Below, piece by piece: positions 42,267-50,777 of a stretch of 64,000 nucleotides of DNA. A program made the translations under genes and the position numbers. The notes below the pieces were generated by a model. It was not told the origin of the DNA. It did no database searches and worked only from the letters and a program-made list of their open reading frames with translations. The stretch is from Paenibacillus sp. FSL R7-0337 (GTDB lineage Bacteria > Bacillota > Bacilli > Paenibacillales > Paenibacillaceae): positions 4,588,001 to 4,652,000 of the forward strand of contig NZ_CP150218.1 of the NCBI RefSeq assembly GCF_037969875.1, read 5' to 3'. Positions within the stretch are counted from its first letter, which is position 1, and the number at the start of each line of letters is the position of its first letter.

Positions 42267-44222
42267 TTGTCAGTACAGAAGGAAATGAAGGAACCGATTG
42301 ATTACGGGGACCCGGCGGCTACCAGCGGAATCTCCGTCTTCGACCGGAGTTTCGATGAGCTGTTCAGCTATGACGGTGAGGATCTTGGCCTAACCTATTC
42401 GGCGTCCGGCTCAGCGTTCTGTCTGTGGGCCCCGACGGCCCAGGAAGCGGAGCTGGTGCTCTATCCATCCTGGAAGGATGCTGCGCAGCGGCAGATTCCC
42501 ATGGTGCGTGACGTCCGGGGAACCTGGAGACTCAGCGTTCCGGGCGATCTGGACGGAATGTTCTACACCTATAAGGTGCGCATCGGTGATCTATGGAATG
42601 AAGCAGTGGACCCGTACGCCCGCGCGGTCGGCGTGAACGGGGACAGAGGGGCTATACTGGATCTGCGCAAGACCGATCCCTCGCGCTGGACGCAGGATAA
42701 GCCGCCGCTTGCGGACCCGGTGGATGCGGTGATCTATGAGCTTCACCTGCGTGACTTATCGGTTCATCCTGCCAGCGGGATTACGCATACAGGGCAATAC
42801 CTGGGTCTTGCAGAAGCCCGCACCCGGGGTCCTGAGGGCATTGCCACCGGTCTTGATCATATTGGCAGTCTCGGTGTTACCCATGTGCAGCTGCTGCCTA
42901 TCTATGATTATGCAACAGAGAGCGTAGATGAGACCCTTCTTATGGAGCCTCATTATAATTGGGGATATGATCCCAAGAACTACAATGCTCCTGAAGGCTC
43001 TTATGCGTCAGATCCGTATGTTCCGGGCCTGCGCATCCGGGAGCTGAAGACGATGATTCAGGCACTTCATGACCGCGGCCTGCGTGTGATCATGGATGTG
43101 GTCTACAATCATGTGTATGACGGCTTCCGCGTCAATTTCACCAAGCTGGTCCCCGGCTATTATTTGCGGTACAAGCAGGACGGGCGGTTGTCGAACGGCT
43201 CAGGCTGCGGGAATGACACTGCCTCTGAGCGGAAGATGATGTCCCGTTTCATCGTGGAGTCCGTGTTGTACTGGGCTAAGGAGTACCATATTGACGGCTT
43301 CCGTTTCGATCTGATGGGACTTCATGATGTAGGAACCATGAATGAGATCCGCTGCCGTCTGGATGAGCTGGACCCCTCGATTATGACCATTGGCGAGGGC
43401 TGGGTGATGGATACGGAACTGGCAGAAGAGCTGCGGGCCAACCAGCGTCAGGCCAATGAGATGCCGGGCATCGGGCATTTTAATGACGGCTTCCGCGATG
43501 CGGTGAAGGGAAACATATTTCTGCATGACCAAAAGGGCTTCATCAGCGGCGGGTTCGGCTTCGAGCGCAATGTGAAGGCAGGCATTGCCGGAGCGATCTA
43601 CTACGGGCCCGGCCTCGGGCAATACGCCCAGGAGCCGCAGCAGAGTGTGAACTTCGTGGAGTGCCATGACAATCATACATTGTGGGATAAGCTGGTCTTG
43701 TCTACGGCTGGAGCAGAAGACGGGCAGCGCCGTGCTATGCACCATCTGGCCTCGGCTATGGTGCTGACGAGTCAAGGGATACCGTTCATTCATGCCGGGC
43801 AGGAGTTCCTGCGGACCAAGGATGGTGTGGAGAACAGCTATAAATCGCCAGTGGAAGTGAATTGGCTGGACTGGGAACGCTGCGCGGAGCATGCTGAATC
43901 CGTAGCGTACATGAAGCAGCTGATCGCGCTGCGCGCGGCTCACCCCGCCTTCCGGCTGCGTACCGCAGAGGAGATCCGTGACCATCTGGTGTTCGAGGAC
44001 GCACCGGTGCAGGCGGTGGCCTTCACACTCCGCGATCATGCCGGAGGCGATTCTGCGGAGCATCTGTACGTTCTGTACAATGCCAACCCCGAAGGTGCAG
44101 CCCTTATGCTGCCCGAACTGGGCGAATGGGACATTGTATTCGGCGAAGAGCAGATCAGCGGGCTGGAGGGCGGTATTTTAACTGCTGCAGGAATTGGAAT
44201 GATTGTACTTGCTGTGAACTAA
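42267..44222 (+). CDS. pulA: type I pullulanase (GH13)
   Basis: This enzyme cuts alpha-1,6 branch bonds in pullulan, glycogen and limit dextrins. The N-terminal carbohydrate-binding CBM48 region (FCLWAPTAQEAELVLYPSW) is followed by the GH13 barrel. It has the type I signature YNWGYDPKNYNAPEGSYA and MDVVYNH, nucleophile Asp348 (GFRFDLMG), acid/base Glu377 (TIGEGW) and Asp468 (ECHDNHT). At 651 aa with no signal peptide it is intracellular, so it probably acts on imported dextrins or stored glycogen. TTG at 42267 has AAAGGAGG 9 nt upstream. A cre site over the promoter implies glucose repression. Confidence 0.95.
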   Translation: MSVQKEMKEPIDYGDPAATSGISVFDRSFDELFSYDGEDLGLTYSASGSAFCLWAPTAQEAELVLYPSWKDAAQRQIPMVRDVRGTWRLSVPGDLDGMFYTYKVRIGDLWNEAVDPYARAVGVNGDRGAILDLRKTDPSRWTQDKPPLADPVDAVIYELHLRDLSVHPASGITHTGQYLGLAEARTRGPEGIATGLDHIGSLGVTHVQLLPIYDYATESVDETLLMEPHYNWGYDPKNYNAPEGSYASDPYVPGLRIRELKTMIQALHDRGLRVIMDVVYNHVYDGFRVNFTKLVPGYYLRYKQDGRLSNGSGCGNDTASERKMMSRFIVESVLYWAKEYHIDGFRFDLMGLHDVGTMNEIRCRLDELDPSIMTIGEGWVMDTELAEELRANQRQANEMPGIGHFNDGFRDAVKGNIFLHDQKGFISGGFGFERNVKAGIAGAIYYGPGLGQYAQEPQQSVNFVECHDNHTLWDKLVLSTAGAEDGQRRAMHHLASAMVLTSQGIPFIHAGQEFLRTKDGVENSYKSPVEVNWLDWERCAEHAESVAYMKQLIALRAAHPAFRLRTAEEIRDHLVFEDAPVQAVAFTLRDHAGGDSAEHLYVLYNANPEGAALMLPELGEWDIVFGEEQISGLEGGILTAAGIGMIVLAVN

Positions 44223-44238
44223 CTGATAGGTATCGCGA

Positions 44239-45141
44239 TTATAGATAACGCGTCGAAGCAGGCTGCCGGGGCAGTCTGCTTTTTGCTGTGGCGGAAATAT
44301 GCTTAATGTATGCTGAAATGACAGTAAGCAGCCAAACCAGTAAACAGAGGACGGTAAGTATCGGGAACAAGCTGATCTCAAACATAGAACAGCCAAGACT
44401 GGTCTGAACGGCTATAAACATTATGCCAATCAACCAAGCTATGCAGCCTGTATGCAGGAGCTGACGCTGTTTGCCGGGCAGTAGATTCGAATGTTCCAGC
44501 AGCCAGGCGGGTAACAGTAGGGTTTGGAGCGAATGGAGGCCAATTCCATGTAGTACAATATAATTGCCTCCAGCTCCGAAAAAACGGCCTTGTAAACTCA
44601 TCATGATCAGTCCTGCGAGATTAGCTATGAATACCGACAGCAAGGCATAACGGATACCGATGATAATTACAGGGCGCGATAATGGAGCCTTCATTTTCAG
44701 AAATTGGACAGTAAGCAGGATGCCCGAGATGACAAAAGAAAGAGATACGACGCCAAATAAAGCTCCCGCAAGGATATCCACCGGTCCGCCGGCTTTAGAG
44801 AAACGGGGATTGAAGCCCCGGAAATTCTGCAGGGTTTCAATTACATAGCTGTATGAAGCAGCAGCGATAAGAAGCCGGCGAACCACTTTTCTCATGCGAG
44901 CGGTAAAGCCTGCAAAGGGTAAGATCGCAGCAATGGATAACAGAAAAATTCCTAGTGCTGCTGCAAACGAGAATACATTTTTAATATTACCCTCCGGCAG
45001 AACAATTGCTCCTTGAAAGAACATAAAGACAGCAGCACATCCCGCAATAACAAACCCAAGCAGTCCAAGCACAACGAGCGCTTTTTCACGCTTGAAAATA
45101 GATACGGCAGATGTCATCAATTCGTTGAACATAGTAGGCAC
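44239..45141 (-). CDS. multi-pass membrane protein under a TetR regulator
   Basis: A 300-aa hydrophobic protein with about seven to eight membrane segments (for example ALVVLGLLGFVIAGCAAVFMFF and LLSVFIANLAGLIMMSL). No transporter or enzyme motif is recognised. It follows the TetR gene in the same direction, and a 24-bp operator-like palindrome matching the one before tetR sits just upstream (45162-45185), so it is a likely TetR target. GTG 45141 or ATG 45132 could start it; neither has a good ribosome site. Its last residues (RLPRQPASTRYL) are encoded by the pullulanase terminator. Confidence 0.75.
   Translation of the reverse strand: MPTMFNELMTSAVSIFKREKALVVLGLLGFVIAGCAAVFMFFQGAIVLPEGNIKNVFSFAAALGIFLLSIAAILPFAGFTARMRKVVRRLLIAAASYSYVIETLQNFRGFNPRFSKAGGPVDILAGALFGVVSLSFVISGILLTVQFLKMKAPLSRPVIIIGIRYALLSVFIANLAGLIMMSLQGRFFGAGGNYIVLHGIGLHSLQTLLLPAWLLEHSNLLPGKQRQLLHTGCIAWLIGIMFIAVQTSLGCSMFEISLFPILTVLCLLVWLLTVISAYIKHISATAKSRLPRQPASTRYL
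44256..44285 (+). terminator. terminator of the pullulanase gene
   Basis: AGCAGGCTGC and GCAGTCTGCT pair around CGGG and are followed by five T. It overlaps the 3' end of the convergent membrane-protein gene. Confidence 0.8.
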
Positions 45142-45161
45142 GGTTCGATCACACTCTCAAG

Positions 45162-45185
45162 TTTATTTATCAATCAATAAATAAT
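45162..45185. promoter_or_regulatory. TetR operator candidate before the membrane-protein gene
   Basis: TTTATTTAT, six nt, ATAAATAAT: the same arms and spacing as the palindrome at 45787-45810, with one mismatch. Confidence 0.65.
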
Positions 45186-45246
45186 TATCAAAAATAATTG
45201 CAAGCAGTAACACATAAGATTTATCCGTTTGCTGCTTGCCCCTGAT

Positions 45247-45768
45247 TCAATTCTTAGTCATTAGTATGGATTGTTTTATTTCTGATAAATCAAGCACCTC
45301 GGATAACGTGACCAGCAGCCCCATACTCATAAAACGGATCGTATTTTCTTCCGCATTGGGTAACCCTGCTTTCTGAAATTTGGCAGTCACTTCATCAAAA
45401 ATAGTCTTATAGAGCTTAGCAGAATGTTGTTTGATCCCCGCTTCCGAGATGGTATAAGCCTGCATAACCATTAATACTTCGGAACGGTGTGTCTCCATTA
45501 AGTTGAAAAAACTGCTGCCCATCGCGCCAACCAACTGATCAGCAGGTGCCTCGACTTCCATAAAAGTGTCATGAATCCGATCGTAGGCATGTTTTAACAC
45601 TGCTATATATAAGTCTTCTTTGTTGTCAAAAAAATGAAAGATGTAGGGCTGTGTAACTCCCGCTGATTTAGCTACCATGGCGGTTGTTGTCCTGTAGTAG
45701 TCATTTTCTGCAAATAAGGTCAAGGCACTTTCCATAATTTTTTGCTTCTTATCTTCCTTTGCTGCCAT
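45247..45768 (-). CDS. TetR family transcriptional regulator
   Basis: The N-terminal helix-turn-helix (residues about 8-55) reads KKQKIMESALTLFAENDYYR, then TTTAMVAKSAGVTQPYIFHFF, the typical TetR pattern. The rest, about 115 residues, is the helical ligand-binding and dimer domain with no match I can name. The start is taken at ATG 45768 (MAAKEDKKQK); TTG 45783 is possible, and the ribosome site is weak for both. A perfect 11-bp-arm palindrome lies just upstream and a matching one before the downstream membrane gene, so it probably represses itself and that gene. Confidence 0.92.
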   Translation of the reverse strand: MAAKEDKKQKIMESALTLFAENDYYRTTTAMVAKSAGVTQPYIFHFFDNKEDLYIAVLKHAYDRIHDTFMEVEAPADQLVGAMGSSFFNLMETHRSEVLMVMQAYTISEAGIKQHSAKLYKTIFDEVTAKFQKAGLPNAEENTIRFMSMGLLVTLSEVLDLSEIKQSILMTKN

Positions 45769-45786
45769 TGTGATCAGTTCCAATCG

Positions 45787-45810
45787 TTTATTTATCGTGC
45801 GATAAATAAA
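45787..45810. promoter_or_regulatory. TetR operator candidate between tetR and the NUDIX gene
   Basis: TTTATTTATCG and CGATAAATAAA form perfect 11-bp arms around TG. It is placed to control tetR and perhaps the divergent NUDIX gene. Confidence 0.75.
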
Positions 45811-45885
45811 TCATATAAAAGTATGATTTATCTGTCAATGCTATACTAAGGTAAATACAATCGAACTTATAAGGATGTGAAGCAC

Positions 45886-46341
45886 ATGGCCAATTATATT
45901 AAACAAATCCGCGCCTTAGTCGGAACTCATCCCATCATTATGGCAGGAGCTTGTGTGATTTTGTTGGACCCCCATGGGCGATTATTATTGCAACAGAGAA
46001 CAGATAACGGCATGTGGGGATTGCCTGGAGGTTCTATGGAGCCGGGGGAAGAGATGATAGAGGTTGCTAAGCGGGAGCTTTTGGAGGAGGTAGGATTAGA
46101 GGCGTTAGGCTTAGAGCTACTGGATTTATTTTCTGGGCCGGAATTGTATTACCGGTATCCCAATGGAGACGAAGTACATAACGTTGTTGCAGCATATCTG
46201 TGCAAGGGTTACCGGGGAACCATTAGAGGAGACGGAGATGAGGTGCAGGATATTCAGTTTTTTGAGCTAGATCAACTGCCAAGTCACATAAGCCCTCCAG
46301 ACCGGCCCATCATATCAAGGTTTCTAAGAGATCAGGTGTAG
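45886..46341 (+). CDS. NUDIX hydrolase
   Basis: The Nudix box runs from GGSMEPGEEMIEVAKREL to LEEVGL (about residues 48-70), matching GX5EX7REUXEEXGU, so the enzyme should hydrolyse a nucleoside diphosphate linked to another group, with Mg2+. It is 151 aa from ATG 45886, which has AAGGA 10 nt upstream; GTG 45877 is too close to that site. The middle (DLFSGPELYYRYPNGDEVHN) is common in NUDIX proteins annotated as MutT-like. It diverges from tetR and shares its operator region. The substrate is unknown. Confidence 0.92.
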   Translation: MANYIKQIRALVGTHPIIMAGACVILLDPHGRLLLQQRTDNGMWGLPGGSMEPGEEMIEVAKRELLEEVGLEALGLELLDLFSGPELYYRYPNGDEVHNVVAAYLCKGYRGTIRGDGDEVQDIQFFELDQLPSHISPPDRPIISRFLRDQV

Positions 46342-46407
46342 CACCCTGAAGCAAGCAAGATGATTCTGAAATATGGGATATCAAAGTCCAGGAATAAGAT
46401 TCATTTT

Positions 46408-46446
46408 AAGCGTCCTTTGGAGGAAACTCTCCAAGGGGCGCTTTTA
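46408..46446 (+). terminator. terminator after the NUDIX gene
   Basis: AGCGTCCTTTGGAG pairs with CTCCAAGGGGCGCT and is followed by TTTT. Confidence 0.8.
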
Positions 46447-46534
46447 TGTCAAGGGTTTATCCGAGCCTGCTTTAGCACGGAAACCGCCCATAAGCCCGCT
46501 TTTAATATAAATAGTATTCCCACGTAAAAAAACT

Positions 46535-46592
46535 ACTTCATCTGTCGTAGTAATTGTGCTAAACTGAACTTAATTACTACGACAGATGAAGT
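46535..46592. promoter_or_regulatory. 21-bp inverted repeat upstream of the PadR gene
   Basis: The arms at 46535-46555 and 46572-46592 are perfect reverse complements over 21 bp, 16 bp apart. Each arm is itself a loose dyad (TTACT...AGTAA). The right arm ends 4 nt before the ribosome site, so bound protein would block expression: a likely PadR operator. Confidence 0.75.
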
Positions 46593-46608
46593 AATAGGAG
46601 GCAGGCAA

Positions 46609-46935
46609 TTGATCAGCAGTGATGTGATTAGGGGATACAACGACACGATGATCCTCTACATGCTTCTGGACGGGGAGTCTTACGGCTATGAGATTTCCAA
46701 GAATATACGGAAGCTATCGGATGAGAAATACATTATGAAGGAGACCACACTCTATTCGGCATTCACCCGGCTGGAGAAGAACGGTTATATCGATTCCTTC
46801 TATCTGGATGAGACATTTGGCAAAAGACGCACCTACTACCGCATCACTCCCCTGGGCCTGGCCTACTACCGGGCAAAATGCGAAGAATGGCAGGTAACGC
46901 AGGAAGTTATCAACAAATTCATAAAGGAGCTGTGA
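46609..46935 (+). CDS. PadR family transcriptional regulator
   Basis: A 108-aa winged-helix protein: MILYMLLDGESYGYEISKNI, then LYSAFTRLEKNGYIDSFYL, TFGKRRTYYRITPLGLAYY. This is the short PadR (subfamily 2) type that represses envelope or drug-response genes. TTG at 46609 follows AGGAGG by 6 nt. It sits 5 nt before the gene for a membrane protein with a PadR-linked N-terminal domain, a pairing common in Firmicutes. The 21-bp inverted repeat upstream is its probable operator. Confidence 0.93.
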   Translation: MISSDVIRGYNDTMILYMLLDGESYGYEISKNIRKLSDEKYIMKETTLYSAFTRLEKNGYIDSFYLDETFGKRRTYYRITPLGLAYYRAKCEEWQVTQEVINKFIKEL

Positions 46936-46940
46936 GGAAC

Positions 46941-47921
46941 TTGGATACCATCATTGGATACTTGAACAATATGTTCGCATCTTTGCCCAGAACAGAACAG
47001 ATGTTTATGCTGAAGCAGGAGCTGCTTGGCAACATGGAGGAGAAATACCATGAACTGAAGAGTGAAGGGAAGTCGGAGAATGAGGCGGTCGGCATCGTCA
47101 TTTCCGAATTCGGAAACATTGATGAGCTGGTAAGCGAGCTGGGGCTTGGAGAGGTTCGTAAGGAGGAAGGACTAGGGCTGCCCATGTTGGATGAGCTTGC
47201 TGTAGAGGGATTTATCGCTGCCAAAAAAAGATCCGGCCTGCTCGTAGGCTGGGGTGTAGGGCTGATTATGCTAGGCGCTGCTCTGCTTATCCTGATCTCA
47301 GGTCTGGGGGAGAACGGGTTCATGGACTCTGTATTCTCTGAGGATGCGATGAGCATGATCGGGCTGGTCTCCCTGTTACTGCTCCTCGTTCCTGCTATCG
47401 CGTTATTCATCTACAGTGGCACGAAAATGGAGAAATACAAATATTTGGAGTCCGGGTTCAGTCTGCCGTATCCGCTGGAGGCATATATTGAGCAGAGACA
47501 GTCGGCTTTTGCCGCCACCTATACGTTGTCGCTAATTATGGGTGTCGGTTTATGCGTATTGTCGCCGATTGCCATCTTTGTAACTTCTGCATTCGGAGAT
47601 GAATACAGCTCCTACGGGGTAGCCGTTCTGTTGACTATAGTGGCTGTAGCCGTGTTCCTCTTCGTGTATTACGGGAATATCCGGGGGGCTTATCAGAGAC
47701 TGCTGAAGACCGGGGATTTTAGTGAAGCGAAGAAGGAGGAGGACCGGTTTGTCGGTGCGGTTGCCGCTGTGATCTGGCCGCTGGTTACTTGTGTTTTTCT
47801 GGTGAGCGGTTTTGTGTTCGACCAGTGGGAGATCAACTGGATCGTCTTCCCGTTAACTGGCATTCTGTTCGGGGTGTTCAGCTCGGTCTACAATATGTTC
47901 AAGAAAAAAGATGCTGCCTGA
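46941..47921 (+). CDS. membrane protein with permease-prefix (HAAS-like) domain
   Basis: The N-terminus (MDTIIGYLNNMFASLPRTEQ, then EEKYHELKSEGKSENEAVGI) is the permease prefix/HAAS-like domain typical of PadR partners. After residue 100 come about seven membrane segments in two groups (VGLIMLGAALLILISGL onward), with a cytosolic stretch near 160-180. It is 326 aa. TTG 46941 is preferred over GTG 46932, which is only 2 nt from AAGGAG, because family proteins begin at this point. It is co-transcribed with padR. It may act as a membrane-stress sensor or anti-regulator; its job is not known. Confidence 0.85.
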   Translation: MDTIIGYLNNMFASLPRTEQMFMLKQELLGNMEEKYHELKSEGKSENEAVGIVISEFGNIDELVSELGLGEVRKEEGLGLPMLDELAVEGFIAAKKRSGLLVGWGVGLIMLGAALLILISGLGENGFMDSVFSEDAMSMIGLVSLLLLLVPAIALFIYSGTKMEKYKYLESGFSLPYPLEAYIEQRQSAFAATYTLSLIMGVGLCVLSPIAIFVTSAFGDEYSSYGVAVLLTIVAVAVFLFVYYGNIRGAYQRLLKTGDFSEAKKEEDRFVGAVAAVIWPLVTCVFLVSGFVFDQWEINWIVFPLTGILFGVFSSVYNMFKKKDAA

Positions 47922-48214
47922 GTCTGCTGTGCACGATTTGCCACATAACGTTAACACAAAAGGTGATATTGCTCATGTTCCCTCCCTGCGGGTAGGTGGT
48001 AATATGAAGGCATTTATTCCCCTTATTATAACCGTGCAAGAGCCTGTACCGGGGTGATATGAAGCCCCGTTATAGCCTCTTGCTTCGCTGCTTTACAGTG
48101 ACAGAATAACGGACGGTGACAGAAGAGTGTGTTTCTTTTTGGAGCCGGGTGTGGGCATGAATGCCGTCTATTACCTTTCGGCGGCCAATCAGAGAGACTC
48201 GGAGGATGACAGGG

Positions 48215-49699
48215 ATGGGTAAAACAACCGGATTTATAGAATATCAGCGGCGCACGCCTGCTGAATGCGAGCCGCTGGAGCGGATTAAGAACTGGAATGA
48301 ATTCTCGGTTCCGATGGAGGAAGAACAGCTGCGTGAGCAGGGTGCCCGCTGTATGGATTGCGGAACACCGTTCTGCCATGTCGGGCGTATGTTGTCAGGT
48401 ATGGCCAGTGGCTGTCCGCTGCATAATCTGATTCCAGAGTGGAATGACATGGTCTACCGCGGCAACTGGCAGGTCGCGCTGAAGCGCCTGCATAAGACGA
48501 ACAATTTCCCCGAATTTACGGGACGCGTCTGCCCTGCGCCTTGTGAAGGCTCTTGCACAGTAGGGAAGAACGGTGATTCGGTAACGATTAAATCGATCGA
48601 GAAAGCGATTGTAGATAGAGGGTTCGCGGAAGGCTGGATCGTTCCTGAGCCGCCGCTTACCCGGACAGGCAAGAAGGTTGCCGTCGTAGGCTCCGGCCCT
48701 GCCGGGCTTGCCTGCGCTGCCCAACTGAACAAGGCGGGACACAGTGTAACGGTCTATGAGCGGGCTGACCGGATCGGCGGACTGCTGACCTACGGTATTC
48801 CGAACATGAAGCTGGATAAGAAGAAGGTGCAGCGCCGGGTAGATCTGCTGGCTGCGGAAGGCGTGACCTTCGTCACCCGGACCGAGATCGGCAGAGATAT
48901 TACAGCGGCTCAGTTACAGGAGGAACATGATGCAGTGGTTCTCTGCGGCGGATCGACCAAAGCGCGTGATCTGCCGCTCGAAGGCCGCGGGCTGCGCGGC
49001 ATTCATCAGGCGATGGAGTTCCTGACGCTGAACACGAAGAGCCTGCTGGATTCCGAACTGGCTGACGGAGAGTATCTGTCCGCGGCAGGCAAGGATGTTG
49101 TCGTCATCGGCGGCGGAGATACGGGGACGGACTGTGTAGCCACTTCGATCCGCCACGGCTGCCGCAGTGTGATCCAACTGGAGATTATGCCGCAGTCACC
49201 GTTGACCCGCCAGCCGGGGAACCCGTGGCCGGAATGGCCGAAGGTGCTGAAGGTGGACTACGGACAGCAGGAGGCGGCTTCGTTATATGAAGAAGATCCG
49301 CGCCGCTATTTGGTCAATACCAAGCGCTTCGTGGGCGATGCTGGCGGGCATGTGCAGGAGCTGCATACAGTGCGTATTGAATGGAAGCGTACGGAAGACG
49401 GGCGGATGGCCCCGGTAGAAGTGCCGGGCAGCGAAGAGGTTGTTCAGGCGCAGCTCGTGCTGCTGGCGCTGGGCTTCACCGGACCGGAAGAGACGGTGCT
49501 GGAACAGCTTGGCGTGGAGCGCGATGAGCGCTCCAACGTGAAGGCAGAGTTCGGCGCGCAGGCAACGAATGTGGAGGGCGTCTTCACCGCCGGTGACATG
49601 CGGCGCGGCCAGAGTCTTGTAGTGTGGGCGATTAACGAGGGCCGCCAGGCTGCCCGCGAGGTAGACCGCTTCCTGATGGGCTCGTCCAATCTGCCTTGA
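48215..49699 (+). CDS. gltD: glutamate synthase small-subunit-like oxidoreductase
   Basis: GltD passes electrons from NADPH through FAD and [4Fe-4S] clusters to the large subunit GltB. Here the N-terminal cluster cysteines are clear (ARCMDCGTPFCH, SGCPLHN, CPAPCEGSC), then the FAD site (VAVVGSGPAGLACAAQL) and the NADPH site (VVVIGGGDTGTDCVATSI), and a C-terminal GVFTAGDMRRGQSLVVWAI. At 494 aa it is full length. ATG 48215 has GGAGG 9 nt upstream. No gltB gene is in the window, so it may work with a distant subunit or serve another acceptor. The spacer 47922-48214 shows no clear regulatory site. Confidence 0.9.
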   Translation: MGKTTGFIEYQRRTPAECEPLERIKNWNEFSVPMEEEQLREQGARCMDCGTPFCHVGRMLSGMASGCPLHNLIPEWNDMVYRGNWQVALKRLHKTNNFPEFTGRVCPAPCEGSCTVGKNGDSVTIKSIEKAIVDRGFAEGWIVPEPPLTRTGKKVAVVGSGPAGLACAAQLNKAGHSVTVYERADRIGGLLTYGIPNMKLDKKKVQRRVDLLAAEGVTFVTRTEIGRDITAAQLQEEHDAVVLCGGSTKARDLPLEGRGLRGIHQAMEFLTLNTKSLLDSELADGEYLSAAGKDVVVIGGGDTGTDCVATSIRHGCRSVIQLEIMPQSPLTRQPGNPWPEWPKVLKVDYGQQEAASLYEEDPRRYLVNTKRFVGDAGGHVQELHTVRIEWKRTEDGRMAPVEVPGSEEVVQAQLVLLALGFTGPEETVLEQLGVERDERSNVKAEFGAQATNVEGVFTAGDMRRGQSLVVWAINEGRQAAREVDRFLMGSSNLP

Positions 49700-49773
49700 G
49701 GCTTGCTGATTAAGTAAGTTGCAAGTAGACGCTAAGGCAAGCGTTACCCTTCAAGGAATGTCTCTTCTAGAGA

Positions 49774-49863
49774 GGCCCTGTTACGGGGCGCCCTGGCAAG
49801 AAACGTCCTGTTACGAGAGGCTCTGTTACGGAACGCCCTGTTACGAGAAGGCCTGCTAAAAGA
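49774..49863 (+). repeat. 15-nt tandem repeat, six copies
   Basis: Six contiguous 15-nt units, the best being CGCCCTGTTACGAGA; CTGTTACG recurs in four of them. The array runs from just after the gltD stop region into the terminator hairpin. It is not in a convincing reading frame. Confidence 0.85.
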
Positions 49864-49887
49864 CGCCCATCAGGGCGTCTTGCTTTG
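49861..49887 (+). terminator. terminator of gltD
   Basis: AGACGCCC and GGGCGTCT form a perfect 8-bp stem with an ATCA loop, followed by TGCTTT. Confidence 0.75.
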
Positions 49888-50024
49888 CGTTCATCCGGCT
49901 GAGGCGTTTACAATGGAGGCAGGCTTTTACCCGGATATTCTAGTCTTATCTTACGTGCGCTGTGATGCATCCGATTTTTGTATATATTACAATTTTGGTT
50001 TAACGATATACGGCATATAGGTGG

Positions 50025-50152
50025 ATTGTTGTACAAACTGCAGGATTTATAATGTATTTTCGCTGCGAGGAGAAGGAATCCTGCCTTTTATGCAACAATA
50101 GCTGATCGGAGCCGGAATGATGAGCGGAATGTTGCATTTTGGGCAGGATTCT
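50025..50152. repeat. 25-nt motif, three copies in mixed orientation
   Basis: Copies at 50025-50049 (+), 50075-50099 (-) and 50128-50152 (+) follow ATTGTTG-Y-A-Y-AAA...GCAGGATT. Copies 2 and 3 can pair into a hairpin (AATCCTGCC/GGCAGGATT and TGCAACA/TGTTGCA). They fill the gap 49888-50205, where no gene is seen. Confidence 0.8.
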
Positions 50153-50205
50153 ATAGTGAGTCTTAGCAGTTGTTCAACCTATATGGACAGAAAGGAAGCG
50201 TAAGA

Positions 50206-50757
50206 ATGAAACTGATGTTTATTTCCGATATTCACGGATCACTGTACTGGCTGGAACAGGCGCTGGCGAAGGCGGAGGAGGAGCAGCCGCACACGCTGGT
50301 TATTCTGGGGGATTTCCTGTATCACGGACCGAGGAATCCGCTGCCGGAGGGGTATAATCCGCAGGGGGTCGCCGACAGGCTGAATGCTTACAGCGAATCG
50401 GGCAAATCACTGGCGGCGGTAAGAGGTAACTGTGATGCCGAGGTGGATCAGATGCTGCTGCACTTCCCGATGATGGGCGACTATGTGCTGATTCTACATG
50501 AAGGCCGCAAAATCTTCGCCACTCACGGGCATGGCTTCAGCATCGACAATTTACCGGCGCTCACCTCGCAGGATGTGTTCATTCAGGGGCATACGCATCT
50601 GCCTGTGGCAGAGGCGAAGGACGGCATTACCCTGCTCAACCCCGGATCGATCGCGCTGCCCAAGGAGAACAATCCGAATTCCTATGGCATTCTGGAGAAC
50701 GGGGAGTTCAGCATTAAGGATTTTGAGGGGAATATAATCAAGCGTATCACTCTGTAA
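50206..50757 (+). CDS. YfcE/MJ0936-type metallophosphodiesterase
   Basis: The calcineurin-like metal sites are all present: MFISDIHGS, VILGDFLYHG, AVRGNCD, IFATHGHG and IQGHTHLP. Such enzymes split phosphodiesters with two metal ions; the natural substrate of YfcE is not known. It is 183 aa from ATG 50206, which follows AAAGGA by about 10 nt; the frame from 50170 lacks a site. The gene is flanked by two repeat-rich gaps and ends at a hairpin terminator, so it is monocistronic. Confidence 0.92.
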   Translation: MKLMFISDIHGSLYWLEQALAKAEEEQPHTLVILGDFLYHGPRNPLPEGYNPQGVADRLNAYSESGKSLAAVRGNCDAEVDQMLLHFPMMGDYVLILHEGRKIFATHGHGFSIDNLPALTSQDVFIQGHTHLPVAEAKDGITLLNPGSIALPKENNPNSYGILENGEFSIKDFEGNIIKRITL

Positions 50758-50777
50758 AATCGATTCATCCCTGAGGT

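Noticed and set aside
49774..49863. Possible CRISPR array
   Set aside because: The units are 15 nt and directly adjacent with no spacers, and no cas gene is present.
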